DNA from: an uncultured Paracoccaceae bacterium
GTDB lineage: Bacteria; Pseudomonadota; Alphaproteobacteria; Rhodobacterales; Rhodobacteraceae
DNA length: 64,000 bases
NCBI GenBank assembly: GCA_947497985.1
Contig: CANMIX010000011.1
Coordinates: 1-64,000 of the forward strand
Direction: 5' to 3'
Shown here: piece by piece, positions 7,767 through 15,592 of the stretch
How positions within the stretch are numbered: position 1 is the stretch's first letter
How the letters are laid out: every line of letters starts with the position of its first letter
The notes under the pieces: model-generated
The model's database searches: none
The model's input: only the letters and a program-made list of their open reading frames with translations
What the model was told of the DNA's origin: nothing
Translations under genes and position numbers: made by a program

Positions 7767-9068
7767 TTACTTCGCCGCAGCCATTGGGTTGTTTGGATGT
7801 GTGATCCAGCTCCCGTATTCATCGCTGACAACTTCGCCAGTGCGTTGGTCGATTTGCCCAGCGGGAACTTCTTCCATGGTGATGCACCCTTCGACGGGGC
7901 ACACATTTACACAGAGATTACAGGCCACGCATTCGTCATCCTTGACCGAGAACACCCGATCGTCAGACATGGCAATCGCCTGGTGTGACGTGTCTTCGCA
8001 GGCAGCATAACAGCGACCGCACTTGATGCAATCGGCCTCGCTGATCTTGGCCTTGGTGATGTAGTTCAGATCCAGGTGCTGCCAATCGGTGACATTGGGC
8101 GTCGCCATGCCCTTGAAATCACCAATAGAGCTGTAACCCTTTTCATCCATCCATTCGGACAGGCCCGAAATCATCTCTTTGACCACATCAAACCCATAGG
8201 TCATTGCCGCGGTACAGACCTGTACGTTGCCAGCCCCCAAGGCGATAAATTCAGCCGCGTCGCGCCAGGTTGTCACGCCGCCAATGGCCGAAATCGGCAG
8301 TCCTGCGGTCTCTGGGTCGCGGGCAATTTCAGCGACCATATTCATGGCGATTGGTTTCACGGCCGGCCCGCAATATCCGCCATGCGTGCCTTTGCCACCA
8401 ATCATCGGTTCCGGCGCCATCGCATCCAGATTAACGGAAGTAATGGAATTGATGGTGTTGATCAGGCTGACTGCGTCGGCATTCCCCGCATTGGCCGCAC
8501 GGGCCGGAAAACGGATATCGGTGATATTGGGTGTCAGCTTCACGATGACCGGGCGGTCATAATACTGTTTGCACCATTCTGTCACCATCTGGATGTATTC
8601 CGGCACCTGCCCCACGGCAGACCCCATACCGCGTTCCGCCATCCCGTGTGGGCAGCCAAAGTTTAGCTCGATCCCATCGGCGTTGGTTTCGGTCACGCGC
8701 GGCAGGATCTTCTTCCACGCCTCTTCCTCACAAGGCACCATGATCGAGGCGATCAGCGCGCGGTCAGGGTAGTCCTTTTTGACGCGGGTCATCTCCTCCA
8801 GGTTCACCTCAAGCGGGCGATCCGTGATCAGTTCGATATTGTTCAGCCCCAAAAGACGGCGGTCCGCCCCCCAAATCGCGCCATACCGTGGACCATTGAC
8901 GTTCACCACCGGTGGGCCTTCGGCGCCAAGCGTTTTCCAAACGACGCCGCCCCATCCGGCCTCAAATGCGCGGCGCACGTTGTACTCTTTGTCGGTTGGC
9001 GGTGCAGACGCCAACCAGAATGGGTTGGGAGACTTAATACCCAGGAAATCTGTTGTAAGGTCAGCCAT
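7767..9068 (-). CDS. preA: NAD-dependent dihydropyrimidine dehydrogenase subunit PreA
   Basis: Catalytic subunit of 433 residues with the FMN-binding dihydroorotate-dehydrogenase-like barrel. It carries the DPD-type active-site cysteine loop LNFGCPHGMAERGMG and an N-terminal WLASAPPTDKEYNV segment. Two C-terminal [4Fe-4S] ferredoxin motifs follow: CIKCGRCYAAC near 347-357 and CVACNLCVNVCP near 380-391. With PreT it reduces uracil and thymine to the 5,6-dihydro forms, the first step of the reductive pathway. It is the second gene of the preT-preA operon, 52 bases after preT. Confidence 0.95.
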   Translation of the reverse strand: MADLTTDFLGIKSPNPFWLASAPPTDKEYNVRRAFEAGWGGVVWKTLGAEGPPVVNVNGPRYGAIWGADRRLLGLNNIELITDRPLEVNLEEMTRVKKDYPDRALIASIMVPCEEEAWKKILPRVTETNADGIELNFGCPHGMAERGMGSAVGQVPEYIQMVTEWCKQYYDRPVIVKLTPNITDIRFPARAANAGNADAVSLINTINSITSVNLDAMAPEPMIGGKGTHGGYCGPAVKPIAMNMVAEIARDPETAGLPISAIGGVTTWRDAAEFIALGAGNVQVCTAAMTYGFDVVKEMISGLSEWMDEKGYSSIGDFKGMATPNVTDWQHLDLNYITKAKISEADCIKCGRCYAACEDTSHQAIAMSDDRVFSVKDDECVACNLCVNVCPVEGCITMEEVPAGQIDQRTGEVVSDEYGSWITHPNNPMAAAK

Positions 9069-9120
9069 TTATAAGCTCCTTTTCATGCTTGCCAAGGCTG
9101 CGCATTGCAGCCAGGCTGGC

Positions 9121-10455
9121 TCAGCCCATCAGGCTCGCGTGAATATCCATAGCCGCATCGCGGCCCTCGGCAACGGCAGTGACGGTCAGATCTTCGCCAC
9201 CAGAGGCACAATCGCCCCCGGCCCAAACCCCCGTGACTGAGGTGCGCCCGGCGTCATCAACCTTGATCTTGCCACCCTCGAGGTCCAGCGCGTCAGGCTG
9301 CCCCTCCAGCGTTTGACCAATCGCTTTGTAGACTTGATCAGCTGTCAGGCGCAGGGTTTCACCGGTGCCAGTAACCCGCCCCGCGACAACGGAGGTGTAT
9401 TCCAGCTCAATCTCGCTGACGGCGCCATCACCATGAAGCGCTTTTGGCATGACGTTAAACATCAGCTTCACACCTTTTGAGGCAGCAAGATCTTGTTCAA
9501 AACGGCTTGCGCCCATGGCGTCACGTCCACGGCGATAGGCGATGGTCACGTTTTCCGCACCCAGCAATTTGGACTGAACCGCCGCATCAACTGCAGTCAT
9601 ACCGCCGCCAATCACAACGACATTTCGCCCAACCGGCAGTGCCGCCAGATCGTCAGCCTGCCGCAGCTCTGCAATGAAATCCACCGCATCTGACACGCCG
9701 CTCATATCCTCGCCCGCAGCCCGCAGCGCATTCACACCGCCAAGACCAATGGACAGAAACACCGCATCATAGTCCTGCGCCAACTCATCCAAGGACAAGG
9801 CGTCGCCCAGCATCTTGCCGTATTCGACCGTGATTCCACCGATCTGCAGCAGCCAATCAACCTCGCGTGCGGCAAAGTCATTGGTGGATTTATAGGCCGC
9901 GATACCAAATTCATTCAGGCCGCCTGCCTTAGGTTTAGCTTCGAACAACACCACATCATGGCCCAACATCGCCAGACGATGCGCGGCCGCAAGACCAGCC
10001 GGCCCTGCCCCAACCACAGCGATTGTTTTTCCAGTTGCCTTGGCACGCGTGAATGGCTGCGCGCCTTTTGCCATCTGCGCATCAGTTGCGTAGCGTTGCA
10101 GGCGACCAATCTCGACCGGCTTGCCTTCGGCCGTCTCGCGCACGCAGACCTCTTCGCACAATGTCTCGGTCGGACAAACCCGCGCGCACATCCCACCTAG
10201 AATATTCTGTTCCAGAATAGTCTTTGCCGCAGCGGTGGGATGCCCCCCTTGGATTTCGCGAATGAACTGGGGGATGTCGATGGAGGTTGGGCAGGCCTGC
10301 ATGCATGGCGCGTCGTAGCAGAAGTAACAACGGTCCGCTGCAACCGCCGCTTCATGCGCGTCAAAAGGCGCATGCAGGTCCTCGAAATTCGTGGCGATAT
10401 CCTCGGCGGACAACCGCCCCGCCTGAATACCCGATGCCTGATGGCTTTGTGCCAT
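9121..10455 (-). CDS. preT: NAD-dependent dihydropyrimidine dehydrogenase subunit PreT
   Basis: Electron-input subunit of 444 residues. The N-terminal Fe-S domain has CYFCYDAPCMQAC (C43, C46, C51, C55) and CARVCPTETLCEEVC. It is followed by an FAD-binding fold (VVGAGPAGLAAAHRLA, near 145) and an inserted NAD(P)H-binding fold (VVIGGGMTAVDAAVQ, near 285). This corresponds to the N-terminal half of eukaryotic DPD, with PreA as the C-terminal half. The start follows AGGGAG. The 5' leader carries a hairpin against the ribosome site, and a degenerate RutR-type palindrome lies about 50 bases upstream. Confidence 0.95.
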   Translation of the reverse strand: MAQSHQASGIQAGRLSAEDIATNFEDLHAPFDAHEAAVAADRCYFCYDAPCMQACPTSIDIPQFIREIQGGHPTAAAKTILEQNILGGMCARVCPTETLCEEVCVRETAEGKPVEIGRLQRYATDAQMAKGAQPFTRAKATGKTIAVVGAGPAGLAAAHRLAMLGHDVVLFEAKPKAGGLNEFGIAAYKSTNDFAAREVDWLLQIGGITVEYGKMLGDALSLDELAQDYDAVFLSIGLGGVNALRAAGEDMSGVSDAVDFIAELRQADDLAALPVGRNVVVIGGGMTAVDAAVQSKLLGAENVTIAYRRGRDAMGASRFEQDLAASKGVKLMFNVMPKALHGDGAVSEIELEYTSVVAGRVTGTGETLRLTADQVYKAIGQTLEGQPDALDLEGGKIKVDDAGRTSVTGVWAGGDCASGGEDLTVTAVAEGRDAAMDIHASLMG

Positions 10456-10466
10456 TGGGTGTCTCC

Positions 10467-10496
10467 CTGTCTCTTATCTTTTATTAAGAGTGACAG
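10467..10496 (-). promoter_or_regulatory. Leader hairpin abutting the preT ribosome site
   Basis: On the minus-strand RNA, CTGTC + TCTTA pairs with TAAGAG + GACAG as a ten-pair stem with a two-base bulge and an eight-base A/U-rich loop. The 3' foot of the stem runs straight into the GGGAG ribosome site of preT. Whether it tunes translation or mRNA stability is inference. Confidence 0.45.
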
Positions 10497-10505
10497 GATT
10501 CATTT

Positions 10506-10523
10506 TTTTATCAACTGGTAAAA
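10506..10523. promoter_or_regulatory. Degenerate RutR-type site upstream of preT
   Basis: TTTTATCAACTGGTAAAA is a near-palindrome with one mismatched pair. It matches 13 of the 16 defined bases of the 6930-6947 operator (TTTGACCA-nn-TGGTCAAA). It lies about 50 bases before the preT start, a typical repressor position. The match could reflect a weaker site of the same regulator. Confidence 0.5.
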
Positions 10524-10632
10524 TTTTTCAGCGCAGCAGATCAGCTTTCAAAACCCTCAAGAGCACACCGCAACCTATTAATAAAAATACACAATCGAAA
10601 ATGACCAAGATTTAAGCACACAGACCAACGCT

Positions 10633-10670
10633 TAAAAAAAGAGCCGCCTGCACCTTGTACACACGGCTCC
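10633..10670 (-). terminator. Rho-independent terminator of gapR
   Basis: On the minus strand, GAGCCG pairs with CGGCTC across a 17-base loop and is followed by TTTTTTT. It lies 45 bases after the gapR stop and separates it from the preT promoter region. Confidence 0.75.
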
Positions 10671-10714
10671 CTCGATTTCGAAAGTCACGGCAAACGCGCC
10701 ACGAGTTCCTAAAT

Positions 10715-10981
10715 TCACGCCATGCCAAGCGCTTCTTTGTACATCTCCAATACCGCTTCTTCTTCGGCGATATCGTCCTGATCCCGTTTGCGCAGTGCAA
10801 TCACTTTGCGCATGACTTTGGTGTCGTAGCCGCGTGCCTTGGCTTCAGCCATCACTTCTTTCTGCTGCTCGGCGAGGGATTTTTTCTCCTCGTCCAAACG
10901 CTCGAACTGTTCGATGAACTGGCGCAGCTCACCTGCGGTTACACGGTAGCTTTCGCTTTTTTCGTCTTCTGTGATGTCCAT
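10715..10981 (-). CDS. gapR: GapR / DUF2312 nucleoid-associated protein
   Basis: Small coiled-coil DNA-binding protein of 88 residues. The core ELRQFIEQFERLDEEKKSLA, then EAKARGYDTKVMRKVIALRK and the end MYKEALGMA, match the alphaproteobacterial DUF2312 family. Caulobacter GapR in that family clamps overtwisted DNA ahead of polymerases. The start at 10981 follows GGAGCC; an upstream in-frame ATG at 11083 adds 34 unrelated residues and is rejected. It is monocistronic with its own terminator. The function is transferred from the family. Confidence 0.9.
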   Translation of the reverse strand: MDITEDEKSESYRVTAGELRQFIEQFERLDEEKKSLAEQQKEVMAEAKARGYDTKVMRKVIALRKRDQDDIAEEEAVLEMYKEALGMA

Positions 10982-11195
10982 ATCGGCTCCATGCGCATCC
11001 TGCTCGATGCATGTGCTTTGAGAATTGGTTTGCCATTGGATACAAGTCTGAACCAAGTGCCGCAAGACTGGATAAGGCCGCATCGGTTAAAGCTGCGCGA
11101 TCCTTTGCGCAGGATGACCCGTTGCACTTGCGCACAAGACGCCTTATGGCTCGGCGGCGCGATTTTCCCTGCCCCACTGCGAAGGAGCCCACAAT

Positions 11196-11411
11196 ATGGA
11201 ATTTATGGTCTGGATCGGTGCCGCCGTATCATTGGCGGGTTTGCTCGGACTTTTGTGGTGCATTGCAAAAGTAGCTCTCGCAAAACGAAAGAACCTCAGC
11301 GACGAAGAGCTTCGCGCCGAGGTTCAAAAGGTCATTCCCTACAATCTGGGTGCATTGCTGCTGTCAGTGCTTGGTTTGATCCTAGTAATGGTAGGTCTAT
11401 TTCTGTCGTAA
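11196..11411 (+). CDS. Small membrane protein, unknown function
   Basis: Protein of 71 residues with two hydrophobic segments (about 5-28 and 48-70), joined by a charged loop AKRKNLSDEELRAEVQK. The good GAAGGAG site eight bases before the ATG and the clean hairpin topology argue for a real gene. No family is recognised. It is divergent from gapR and convergent with the small 11465-11680 gene. Confidence 0.6.
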   Translation: MEFMVWIGAAVSLAGLLGLLWCIAKVALAKRKNLSDEELRAEVQKVIPYNLGALLLSVLGLILVMVGLFLS

Positions 11412-11464
11412 CGACCGTTGGTGGACGCCATAGCGTTCAACGACCCGTAGTAACAACAGACCGC

Positions 11465-11680
11465 CTAAATCGGCATATTGTCGAACATCCGTTCTGCGGC
11501 TTGCTCTTCAAGCTGTACGTCCAGACGTCGCAGGCGTGACGGTACTTCTGATCCGCTTTGCCGGATATCGCGCAACACTTCTCGCAATTTTGGCTGGTAA
11601 CTCAATCGACCTGTCGGTGGCGTAGCCAGAATCTGTTGTTCCAACTGAGCCGCATAGGTCAGTAGTTCAGTTTTAGTCAT
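11465..11680 (-). CDS. Small soluble protein, unknown function
   Basis: Protein of 71 residues, helical and charged, beginning MTKTELLTYAAQLEQQIL and ending RMFDNMPI. The start is preceded by a GGAGG-like site. It has no signal peptide, membrane segment or recognised motif. It is divergent from the sulfide-oxidation operon, so the 245-base gap could serve both promoters, but no functional link is visible. Confidence 0.55.
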   Translation of the reverse strand: MTKTELLTYAAQLEQQILATPPTGRLSYQPKLREVLRDIRQSGSEVPSRLRRLDVQLEEQAAERMFDNMPI

Positions 11681-11733
11681 GATGTGTCCTCCCTACACTC
11701 ATGTCGCCTCCATAATACCCAACAATTTCCAAA

Positions 11734-11753
11734 TTCAAAGTTTTCAATTTGAA
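11734..11753. promoter_or_regulatory. Inverted repeat in the sulfide operon upstream region
   Basis: TTCAAA and TTTGAA flank an eight-base spacer in the divergent intergenic region, about 170 bases before the MBL gene. The geometry is operator-like, but it does not match a motif I can name with confidence. Confidence 0.3.
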
Positions 11754-11871
11754 CCGAAGCTTTGTGAGCCCTCTGGTTGATTAAAACATGCGAACACGAC
11801 AGTAACACAACTAAAAGTTGATGCTTTTATCAAAATTTTTCGATTACAATGTCGATTCATAGGCATTCGCC

Positions 11872-11899
11872 TTGCAACACATTCTTCTTTTAATATATT
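11872..11899 (+). promoter_or_regulatory. Putative sigma70-type promoter of the sulfide operon
   Basis: TTGCAA, a 16-base spacer, then TATATT, followed by the AGGAG site at 11915-11919. The -10 region sits in the eight-base palindrome AATATATT (11892-11899). BigR-type repressors of related operons are known to bind AT-rich palindromes overlapping the promoter, so this may also be an operator (inference). Confidence 0.45.
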
Positions 11900-11925
11900 T
11901 ATATCCGTAAATGCAGGAGATGAGT

Positions 11926-12789
11926 ATGCACCCCTCGGTTAAAGCATTCTTTGATAACGCCACAAACACAGTCTCTTACGTTGTTAGCGAACCAACACGG
12001 ACCCGCTGTGCCATTATCGACTCGGTTTTGGACTACGATCCGGCGGCCGGACGCACCTGTACTGTTTCAGCAGATCGGATCGTCGAATGGGTGAAAGCAC
12101 AGGGTTTTAGCGTTGACTGGATTCTCGAGAGCCATGTCCATGCGGATCACCTGTCGGCTGCTCCGTATTTACAAGACAAACTCGGCGGGCAGATCGGCAT
12201 TGGCCATCAAATCACCGTCGTGCAGAAAACCTTTGGCAAAATTTTCAATGAAGGCACCGAATTTCAGCGCGACGGCAGCCAGTTTGACCAACTGTTCGAT
12301 GAAGGCGACACCTTCCACGTCGGGGACATGCTGGGAACCGTTCTGCATACGCCGGGGCATACTCCTGCCTGTCTGACCTATGTGATCGGTAATGCGGCCT
12401 TTGTAGGAGATACATTGTTCATGCCAGACTTTGGGACGGCACGGTGCGATTTTCCAGGCGGAAGCTCGAAAACCCTATTTAACTCAATCCAAAAGATCCT
12501 TGCCCTGCCGGACGAGACACGCATTTTTGTCGGCCATGACTACAAAGCGCCGGGACGCGATGAATACGCCTGGGAAACCACAGTCGCCGAGCAAAAAGCG
12601 TTGAACGTGCATATCGGCGCGGGCAAGTGCCTCAATGAATTTGTCCAGATGCGTGACAACCGTGATGCCGCGCTTGGAATGCCGCGTCTGATCTTGCCTT
12701 CGCTGCAAGTCAATATGCGCGCCGGACACATGCCAGAACCCGAAGCGGATGGATCGGTCTATCTGAAAGTTCCAGTGAACAAACTTTAA
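11926..12789 (+). CDS. MBL-fold persulfide dioxygenase-like hydrolase (Blh/ETHE1-type)
   Basis: Metallo-beta-lactamase-fold protein of 287 residues with the metal motif SHVHADHLSAAPYL (HxHxDH), followed by TPGHTPACLTYV and FVGHDYKAPGR. In the Blh/ETHE1 group the enzyme oxidises glutathione persulfide to sulfite with a mononuclear iron. The start at 11926 is chosen because AGGAG lies six bases upstream; in-frame ATGs at 11911 and 11920 overlap that site. It is the first of four plus-strand genes (dioxygenase, two YeeE-type proteins, TIGR01244 protein). This set matches the sulfide-detoxification operon known as bigR-blh-pmpAB in plant-associated alphaproteobacteria, but no BigR/SqrR repressor gene is present. 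Confidence 0.85.
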   Translation: MHPSVKAFFDNATNTVSYVVSEPTRTRCAIIDSVLDYDPAAGRTCTVSADRIVEWVKAQGFSVDWILESHVHADHLSAAPYLQDKLGGQIGIGHQITVVQKTFGKIFNEGTEFQRDGSQFDQLFDEGDTFHVGDMLGTVLHTPGHTPACLTYVIGNAAFVGDTLFMPDFGTARCDFPGGSSKTLFNSIQKILALPDETRIFVGHDYKAPGRDEYAWETTVAEQKALNVHIGAGKCLNEFVQMRDNRDAALGMPRLILPSLQVNMRAGHMPEPEADGSVYLKVPVNKL

Positions 12790-12815
12790 GAACCTGAAAA
12801 AGAGGGAGCAGAGCA

Positions 12816-13250
12816 ATGCAACAGGATTGGATATGGGGCCTGCTTGGCGGCGGGTTGATCGGTTTGGGCGGTGCGCTCTTGTTGTTAGGAAATGGACGCA
12901 TTATGGGCGCAAGCGGTATCCTCGGTGGCCTTATCACGCGCGTTGGCGACCGGGCATTGCAACTGGAACGTCTGGTCTTTTTGGCGGCTGTCATTGGGGT
13001 TCCGCTTTTCATGCATCGCATCGCCGATATCCCGGTAGAGACGACGGTAACCCGAAACATCCCATTGCTTGTATCTGCCGGCATCCTAGTGGGGGTCGGC
13101 ACGCGAGTGGCGAATGGCTGCACCTCTGGCCATGGTGTCTGCGGAATCTCGCGCCTGTCCCTGCGCGGGATCACGGCCACAGTCCTATATATTGGAGCGG
13201 GCGCGCTGACAGTCGCCGCGATGCGCCATATCTTTGGAGCCCTCTCATGA
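12816..13250 (+). CDS. YeeE/YedE family transporter half (PmpA-like)
   Basis: Integral membrane protein of 144 residues with about four hydrophobic segments. The glycine-rich motif NGRIMGASGILGGL and the cysteine-bearing motif VANGCTSGHGVCGISRLS are conserved in YeeE/YedE-type sulfur-compound channels. It is followed by a second half-protein whose ATG overlaps its TGA, so the two halves probably assemble one transporter for thiosulfate, sulfite or related sulfur species. GGGAG precedes the ATG. Confidence 0.85.
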   Translation: MQQDWIWGLLGGGLIGLGGALLLLGNGRIMGASGILGGLITRVGDRALQLERLVFLAAVIGVPLFMHRIADIPVETTVTRNIPLLVSAGILVGVGTRVANGCTSGHGVCGISRLSLRGITATVLYIGAGALTVAAMRHIFGALS

Positions 13251-13681
13251 TCCGCTTTGTTATTGCAGCTCTGTCTGGTGGCCTGTTTGGGGCCGGACTA
13301 TTTTTGTCCGGGATGACCAACCCGGGCAAGGTTCAGGGATTTCTTGATCTCTCTGCCGCTTGGGATCCGACCTTGATCTTTGTCATGGGAGGCGCATTGG
13401 TTCCGATGGCCTTGGCTTGGCGTCTGACCCCAAATCGCGCGCCACTCGTCGGAGGAACCTTCCCTGCTCCATCGGCCGCACACCTGGATCGCAAGTTGAT
13501 CACCGGCTCTGTGCTTTTTGGAGTTGGCTGGGGTTTGGTTGGTCTTTGCCCGGGCCCCGCCATCGCGTCCCTTAGCTACCAAGGCGCCAGTGGCGCAATT
13601 TTCTTGCTCGCGATGATTTGTGGCATGCAACTGTCGCCGATGGTGGCAATCCAACTGGACCGAGCCACGGCAAAAGCGTAA
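13247..13681 (+). CDS. YeeE/YedE family transporter half (PmpB-like)
   Basis: Membrane protein of 144 residues starting MIRFVIAALSGGLFGAGLFL. It has the family motifs LSGMTNPGKVQGFLDL and GLVGLCPGPAIASLSY, the latter carrying the conserved cysteine. Its ATG overlaps the stop of the first half by four bases, implying coupled translation and a paired role in sulfur-anion transport. A longer open frame extends upstream through the previous gene but is only a frame shadow. Confidence 0.85.
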   Translation: MIRFVIAALSGGLFGAGLFLSGMTNPGKVQGFLDLSAAWDPTLIFVMGGALVPMALAWRLTPNRAPLVGGTFPAPSAAHLDRKLITGSVLFGVGWGLVGLCPGPAIASLSYQGASGAIFLLAMICGMQLSPMVAIQLDRATAKA

Positions 13682-13691
13682 AGAAGATCAC

Positions 13692-14111
13692 ATGGACCTA
13701 CGAAAGCTCACACCCCGTTATTCGGTTTCGCCGCAAATCGCGGTCGAAGATGTTCCCGCCATTGTCGAAGCCGGGTTCAAAACCGTCATTTGCAACCGAC
13801 CCGATGAGGAGGTTCCCCCCAGCCATCAGGCCCAAGCCTTGCAAGAGGCTGTGGAAGCGGCGGGACTGAAGTTTGAAATCCTTCCCCTGACCCATCAGAC
13901 GATGACGCCGGAAAACGTGGGCACCCAGCGCGCGATGTATGAAAACAACCCCGGTCCGGTTTTGGCCTATTGCGCGTCCGGGACCCGGTGTTCGGTGATC
14001 TGGGCGTTAGGCCAAGTTTCTGACCTTGGTGTAGATGCCGTTTTGAGCACCGCCGCGGAAGCAGGTTACGACTTGTCCAACCTGCGCCCTGCTCTGGAAA
14101 CGCTTGCTTAA
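13692..14111 (+). CDS. TIGR01244 family sulfurtransferase / DUF442 phosphatase-like protein
   Basis: Cytoplasmic protein of 139 residues in the DUF442/TIGR01244 family, related to dual-specificity phosphatases. The P-loop-like motif is AYCASGTRCSVIWAL (C-x5-R). In sulfide-oxidising operons such domains are often fused to the Blh dioxygenase and are proposed to handle persulfide sulfur. Here the domain is separate, eleven bases after the second YeeE half, and is the last gene before a terminator. The catalytic assignment is family knowledge, not proven for this protein. Confidence 0.8.
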   Translation: MDLRKLTPRYSVSPQIAVEDVPAIVEAGFKTVICNRPDEEVPPSHQAQALQEAVEAAGLKFEILPLTHQTMTPENVGTQRAMYENNPGPVLAYCASGTRCSVIWALGQVSDLGVDAVLSTAAEAGYDLSNLRPALETLA

Positions 14112-14133
14112 AGTACCCAAGGCTGAGACTTTT

Positions 14134-14173
14134 AAATGCGCTCCATTTCTTTTGAAGTGGGGCGTTTGTTTTT
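14134..14173 (+). terminator. Probable terminator of the sulfide operon
   Basis: AAATGC-GC-TCCATTTC can pair with GAAGTGG-GGCGTTT as an imperfect stem with a TTTT loop and a GC bulge, followed by GTTTTT. It lies 23 bases after the last gene of the operon. Confidence 0.5.
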
Positions 14174-14254
14174 CCGAAAGCAAATTGCTGTCGCCTCGGA
14201 CGACACTGGCAGACGCCAAAAAATCTTACTTGGGCCGGCCGTTTTTGGCATGTG

Positions 14255-15511
14255 TTAGTTGTCGTCGCCCAATCCGGCGAGTTCGGAAATCTCCGCAGCC
14301 GCTGTATCTGGGTTAAAGTCGCCTAGGTCGCCGCCCAGCGGAGGTAATTCACCCAGATCTCCACCAAGATCGCCTCCTAAGTCACCGCCTAAATCGCCAC
14401 CAAGATCACCTAGCGGTGGCAAATCGCCATCCAAACCGGGCAGATCGCTGCCAACATCGAAACCGCCAAGACCACCATCAAGGTCACCGCCAAATCCGCC
14501 AAGCCCACCTGGGTCATCCAAACCCTCACCAGCGATTTCCAGATCGATTGTCGGTGGTTCCATCGCCCCCGGTGCGGGACCGACTGCGGATCCAAACCCT
14601 TCGACGCTTCCCAGGTCGTCGCTCGGCTTGGTCCCCGGCGCGACCAAACGAATGGCACGCGAGCCGTTGATCTGACCCAACCGTCCTTGGGCAACATTCT
14701 GGCCGCTGATGGTCAAAAGATTGGTTTCATAGAGGAAGGCATGATCGAGCGGGATACTGTCGCCGATTTTCAAAGACGCAAACTCATTAAGCGGCACTTT
14801 TACACGACACAAAACCGCGCTCAGCTCGGCGCGTAGAGAGTCCATATTGGCGCCAAGGGAACGTCCAACAACCGGTTCGTCTGAATCGCTCTCGACCTTT
14901 GGTTCAGGAAGGACCAGGACCAGTTCGCCCTGCATCATCCCGCCAGCAAGGTCGACGGTGACACGGATCACGCGGTAGTCGCTTCCTTCAAGGCCGAGCA
15001 CAAGGTTGCGCACATTATCGATCTGCGCCCCAAACCGGTATCCGGCAAAGGTCTTGCTGTCGCCTTCGCCATCCAGGAGCGCGGTGACTTTTTCAAAAGT
15101 ACGCTCCAAGAATTCGGCCATCATCGCGGCATCTGTCGGGGTATAGTTTCGCCCGTCTGACCCTAACCCAAGCACCTGACCCATTGTTTGCTGCTGGATC
15201 AAAGCCGTCACAAGCGCCGCGTCAAGCGAGGCTGCGCCAACGCGACCGCTGGGTCCGTCCAGAACAATCAACAAATCCCGGTCAGACAAATGTCCCGTGA
15301 GATCCTCGGGAATTGCATTTGCCTGGCGCGCTGCGATCACCCCCAAAGGCAGTTCGCACAGATCCGCAGCCGCCCGCGCAAGCGACCGGCGCAAAGCCTT
15401 TAAGGTCAAAGAGCTGCCAAGCGTCTTTGTCCCTTCTTTTGTCGCTGCTAGCTTCTTGGCGAGTACGTTGATCAAATCGCCAGAAGAATCTGCATTGTTT
15501 GAATTAGCCAT
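14255..15511 (-). CDS. Orphan FliM-like C-ring protein with Gly-Gly-Asp-Leu repeat tail
   Basis: Protein of 418 residues. Residues about 35-215 resemble the FliM middle domain (SDRDLLIVLDG, GRNYTPTDAAMMAEFLERTF, MMQGELVLVLPEP). Residues about 228-298 match the FliN/SpoA C-terminal domain (LCRVKVPLNEFASLKIGDSI, GRLGQINGSRAIRLV). The last 120 residues are a low-complexity acidic/glycine tail with a GGDL tandem repeat at 368-387. The N-terminal CheY-binding motif LSQxEID of true FliM is absent. There are no flagellar genes nearby. It lies 81 bases downstream of the SSS-histidine kinase on the same strand, so it may be a target of that system (inference). Confidence 0.75.
   Translation of the reverse strand: MANSNNADSSGDLINVLAKKLAATKEGTKTLGSSLTLKALRRSLARAAADLCELPLGVIAARQANAIPEDLTGHLSDRDLLIVLDGPSGRVGAASLDAALVTALIQQQTMGQVLGLGSDGRNYTPTDAAMMAEFLERTFEKVTALLDGEGDSKTFAGYRFGAQIDNVRNLVLGLEGSDYRVIRVTVDLAGGMMQGELVLVLPEPKVESDSDEPVVGRSLGANMDSLRAELSAVLCRVKVPLNEFASLKIGDSIPLDHAFLYETNLLTISGQNVAQGRLGQINGSRAIRLVAPGTKPSDDLGSVEGFGSAVGPAPGAMEPPTIDLEIAGEGLDDPGGLGGFGGDLDGGLGGFDVGSDLPGLDGDLPPLGDLGGDLGGDLGGDLGGDLGELPPLGGDLGDFNPDTAAAEISELAGLGDDN
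14351..14410 (-). repeat. 12-base tandem repeat encoding GGDL units
   Basis: About five near-identical 12-base units (plus-strand form like CCACCAAGATCG) encode repeated Gly-Gly-Asp-Leu at residues 368-387 of the FliM-like protein. Third-base differences between units show that the repeat is not brand new. Repeat number could vary between strains. Confidence 0.8.
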
Positions 15512-15592
15512 CGAGATCAGCCTGCACCCGTTCGTGCCCCTTTTGTATAATGTCTAAGGCGTGGTGGTTACTAAGGTCTTTACAAGACGCAA

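Noticed and set aside
12827-13681. 284-codon plus-strand open frame across both YeeE-type genes
   Set aside because: Only the part from 13247 encodes a recognisable membrane protein. The earlier part is the shifted frame of the first YeeE half.
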